The position numbers were made by a program, and so were the translations under genes. The notes below the pieces were generated by a model that worked only from the letters and a program-made list of their open reading frames with translations, ran no database searches and was not told the origin of the DNA. A DNA stretch of 5,697 bases from an uncultured Acidimicrobium sp. (GTDB lineage Bacteria; Actinomycetota; Acidimicrobiia; Acidimicrobiales; Ilumatobacteraceae). Positions 4,455 through 5,697 of this stretch are shown here, in pieces. The number at the start of each line of letters is the position of its first letter. Positions within the stretch are counted from its first letter, which is position 1. The DNA lies in contig CAINLH010000060.1 of assembly GCA_903850275.1 (NCBI GenBank), forward strand, positions 1 through 5,697, written 5' to 3'.

Positions 4455-5697
4455 ATGTCTAGGCGCATCGATATCGAACTGACCAGCAACCGCAATGATG
4501 GAACTTGGTCGTGGCGCGCCGCGGGCGCGAAAGCCCCCAAGGGAGTAGTCAACTCAACGCTGTTGGCTAACAGCGCCAAGGCTGGCGACGTATTGAAGGT
4601 CGAGGCCGATTTTGATCTCGATGGAATCACTGTTCTCTCTGTGGTCAACGTCAAAGAAAAAGGTCATCGCGGAACTCTGTTGGAAGTACTTGTAAGCGAT
4701 AAAGAGTTTGTACCTGTTACCCAGAAACTTGCGGAAAAGGGTAAGTCGGATCGAAAACCACGTGGTGACTCCAAAGGCCCACGCAGAGACGGAGCAAACG
4801 CTGGCGCTCGCCCTCCGCGAACCCCTCGCACACCTGGTTCCGAAAAGACCGATGATCGCAAACCAAGGCGCCCTTCGTTTGTTACTCCCCCTGAATTGCC
4901 AAAGCGTCCAGCAGCAAAACGGCTCAAGCCGAAGCGCACGCATCGCGCAGCAGTCCTCGCAGCACTGCCTGAAGAACAGCGTGGAGTTGCCGAACGAGCA
5001 CTCGACGGTGGCATCAAAGCAGTACGCGATGCGGTGAAACTCCAAAATGATCAATTGCGGAAAGACGGAAAACCTGAAGTACCCGCCGACGGCCTGATCT
5101 CGATGGCGCAAGAACTCTTGCCAAAACTTCGCGTTGCTGACTGGCTCGACAAGGCAGAAGCCGCGAAGGCCGATATCGAACAGCTTGATTTGCGAGATTT
5201 GCGATCGGTAGTCGTTGCATCAGACGACCCAATGGTCGTTCGCGACGAAACAACCCGCGTACTTGCAGCCGAATTGAAGGCTGCTCTGAAGTCGAAGCAG
5301 GAATCAAGTCAGGCCCTTTGGCTTGCAGATATCGCTGCGGCTATCGATGTGTCCCGTATCGTGCGCGCTCTTAAGATTTCAAGTGAGCCACCAAAGGCCG
5401 GTCAACCATTTCCTGCAGAACTTGGAGCAAAACTTGCACAGGCCGCAACGTCGGCCATGTCCTCGGAAAAGGCACCAGATCGCTGGATTGCAGTGCTCGA
5501 AGCGGTTGCCTTCTCACCGGTTCGAGCTCAGGTGAAGCCAACATCGGTTCCTGAGAACCCAGGCGAAGCTCTGCTGGCTACCGTGAAGCGTGTTGCTAGT
5601 TTGGTTCCGCATATTGCATCCCAATTCGGTGTTGTAGCAGCGGCTGGCACCTCTGCCCCTCGCCCACTTCGACCAACTCGCCCGGTTCGCCAAAAGC
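4455..5697 (+). CDS. Uncharacterised protein with basic linker and helical C-terminal domain (3' end outside window)
   Basis: Function not recognised. The frame is open from ATG 4455 to the window end: 414 residues are visible, with no stop. Seen: residues 1-90 form a compact part rich in beta-strand-type alternation (IDIELTS, GTWSWRAAG, KGVV, AGDVLKVEADFDLDGITVLSV), which could be a small OB- or S1-like domain. Residues 91-165 are a Lys/Arg/Pro/Gly/Asp-rich, probably disordered basic linker containing PRRD and RPPRTPRTPG. Residues 165-395 are predominantly helical, with LPEEQRGVAERALDGG at 171-186, LDLRDLRSVVVASDD at 244-258 and VRALKISSEPPKAG at 303-316. The visible end is again Pro/Arg-rich. 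No signal peptide or membrane segment is seen. A basic linker between two folded parts is compatible with RNA or ribosome association, which is inference only. ATG 4455 is supported by the -10 element just upstream. I recall similar proteins in Acidimicrobiia, unverified. Confidence 0.82.
   Translation, partial: MSRRIDIELTSNRNDGTWSWRAAGAKAPKGVVNSTLLANSAKAGDVLKVEADFDLDGITVLSVVNVKEKGHRGTLLEVLVSDKEFVPVTQKLAEKGKSDRKPRGDSKGPRRDGANAGARPPRTPRTPGSEKTDDRKPRRPSFVTPPELPKRPAAKRLKPKRTHRAAVLAALPEEQRGVAERALDGGIKAVRDAVKLQNDQLRKDGKPEVPADGLISMAQELLPKLRVADWLDKAEAAKADIEQLDLRDLRSVVVASDDPMVVRDETTRVLAAELKAALKSKQESSQALWLADIAAAIDVSRIVRALKISSEPPKAGQPFPAELGAKLAQAATSAMSSEKAPDRWIAVLEAVAFSPVRAQVKPTSVPENPGEALLATVKRVASLVPHIASQFGVVAAAGTSAPRPLRPTRPVRQK

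Noticed and set aside
4379..4654. Upstream extension of the carbonic-anhydrase-like frame by 92 codons
   Set aside because: The extension lacks hexapeptide repeats, crosses the divergent promoter region and lies antisense to the start of the right-edge gene. The family-typical N-terminus begins at 4378.
4244..4968. A 15-base direct repeat, TCCTCGCAGCACTGC, at 4244-4258 and 4954-4968
   Set aside because: It lies in two unrelated coding regions, antisense in the first and sense in the second, with no flanking similarity. Best explained as coincidence within Ala/Leu codon-rich sequence.
4554..5307. Several open frames on the minus strand and one in another plus frame across the right-edge gene
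   Set aside because: They are rich in Arg/Ser/Cys, lack recognisable motifs and are shadows of the long plus-strand frame starting at 4455, which has coherent domain structure.
1..5697. Mobile element, CRISPR array, tRNA/rRNA, toxin-antitoxin or defence module
   Set aside because: No transposase, integrase, inverted terminal repeats, regularly spaced repeats, tRNA cloverleaf or recognisable defence domain was seen. The window reads as ordinary, dense chromosomal genes.

Overview
The window looks like a chromosomal segment from an actinobacterium with moderate G+C (roughly 50-55% by eye). The best taxonomic clue is a complete WhiB-family iron-sulfur regulator, a family restricted to Actinobacteria and their phages. 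The flavour of several proteins (an 'ERPxxRxRRE' WhiB, a short CxxC/CxxxC protein, and a helical protein with a basic linker) suggests the class Acidimicrobiia (Ilumatobacter-like). That class call is an inference from remembered family resemblance and could not be searched here.

Layout, left to right. On the minus strand, a short zinc-finger/coiled-coil protein (1305 to 886) is followed after 37 bases by a PLP-dependent decarboxylase/lyase of the sphingosine-1-phosphate lyase type (848 to 1), which runs off the left edge. Divergent from these, with only 58 bases between start codons, a low-specificity threonine aldolase/beta-eliminating lyase reads rightward (1364-2425). After a 75-base gap holding a near-consensus promoter (TTGACC, 17 bases, TACAGT) comes the WhiB regulator (2501-2803). 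An aminoglycoside/choline-kinase-fold phosphotransferase-like protein (about 2748-3860) overlaps its 3' end. That gene converges on a minus-strand gamma-carbonic-anhydrase-like hexapeptide-repeat protein (4378 to 3857), and their stop codons overlap by 4 bases. Across a 76-base divergent spacer, a gene of no recognised function (4455 onward) runs off the right edge. It has a small N-terminal domain, a basic Lys/Arg/Pro linker and a helical C-terminal part.

How the genes work together. Two PLP enzymes that can both do retro-aldol C-C cleavage sit back to back. The WhiB gene and the kinase-like gene are probably co-transcribed from the WhiB promoter. The carbonic-anhydrase-like gene and the last gene are a divergent pair with promoter-like elements very close to their starts. 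I see no mobile element, integrase, tRNA, rRNA, CRISPR array, phage gene or recognisable defence module. Coding density is very high and no gene-free stretch exceeds about 80 bases. I did not find a convincing new biological system. The points most worth checking are the unassigned gene at the right edge, the WhiB-overlapping kinase-like gene with a degenerate catalytic motif, and the altered metal-ligand position in the carbonic-anhydrase-like protein.
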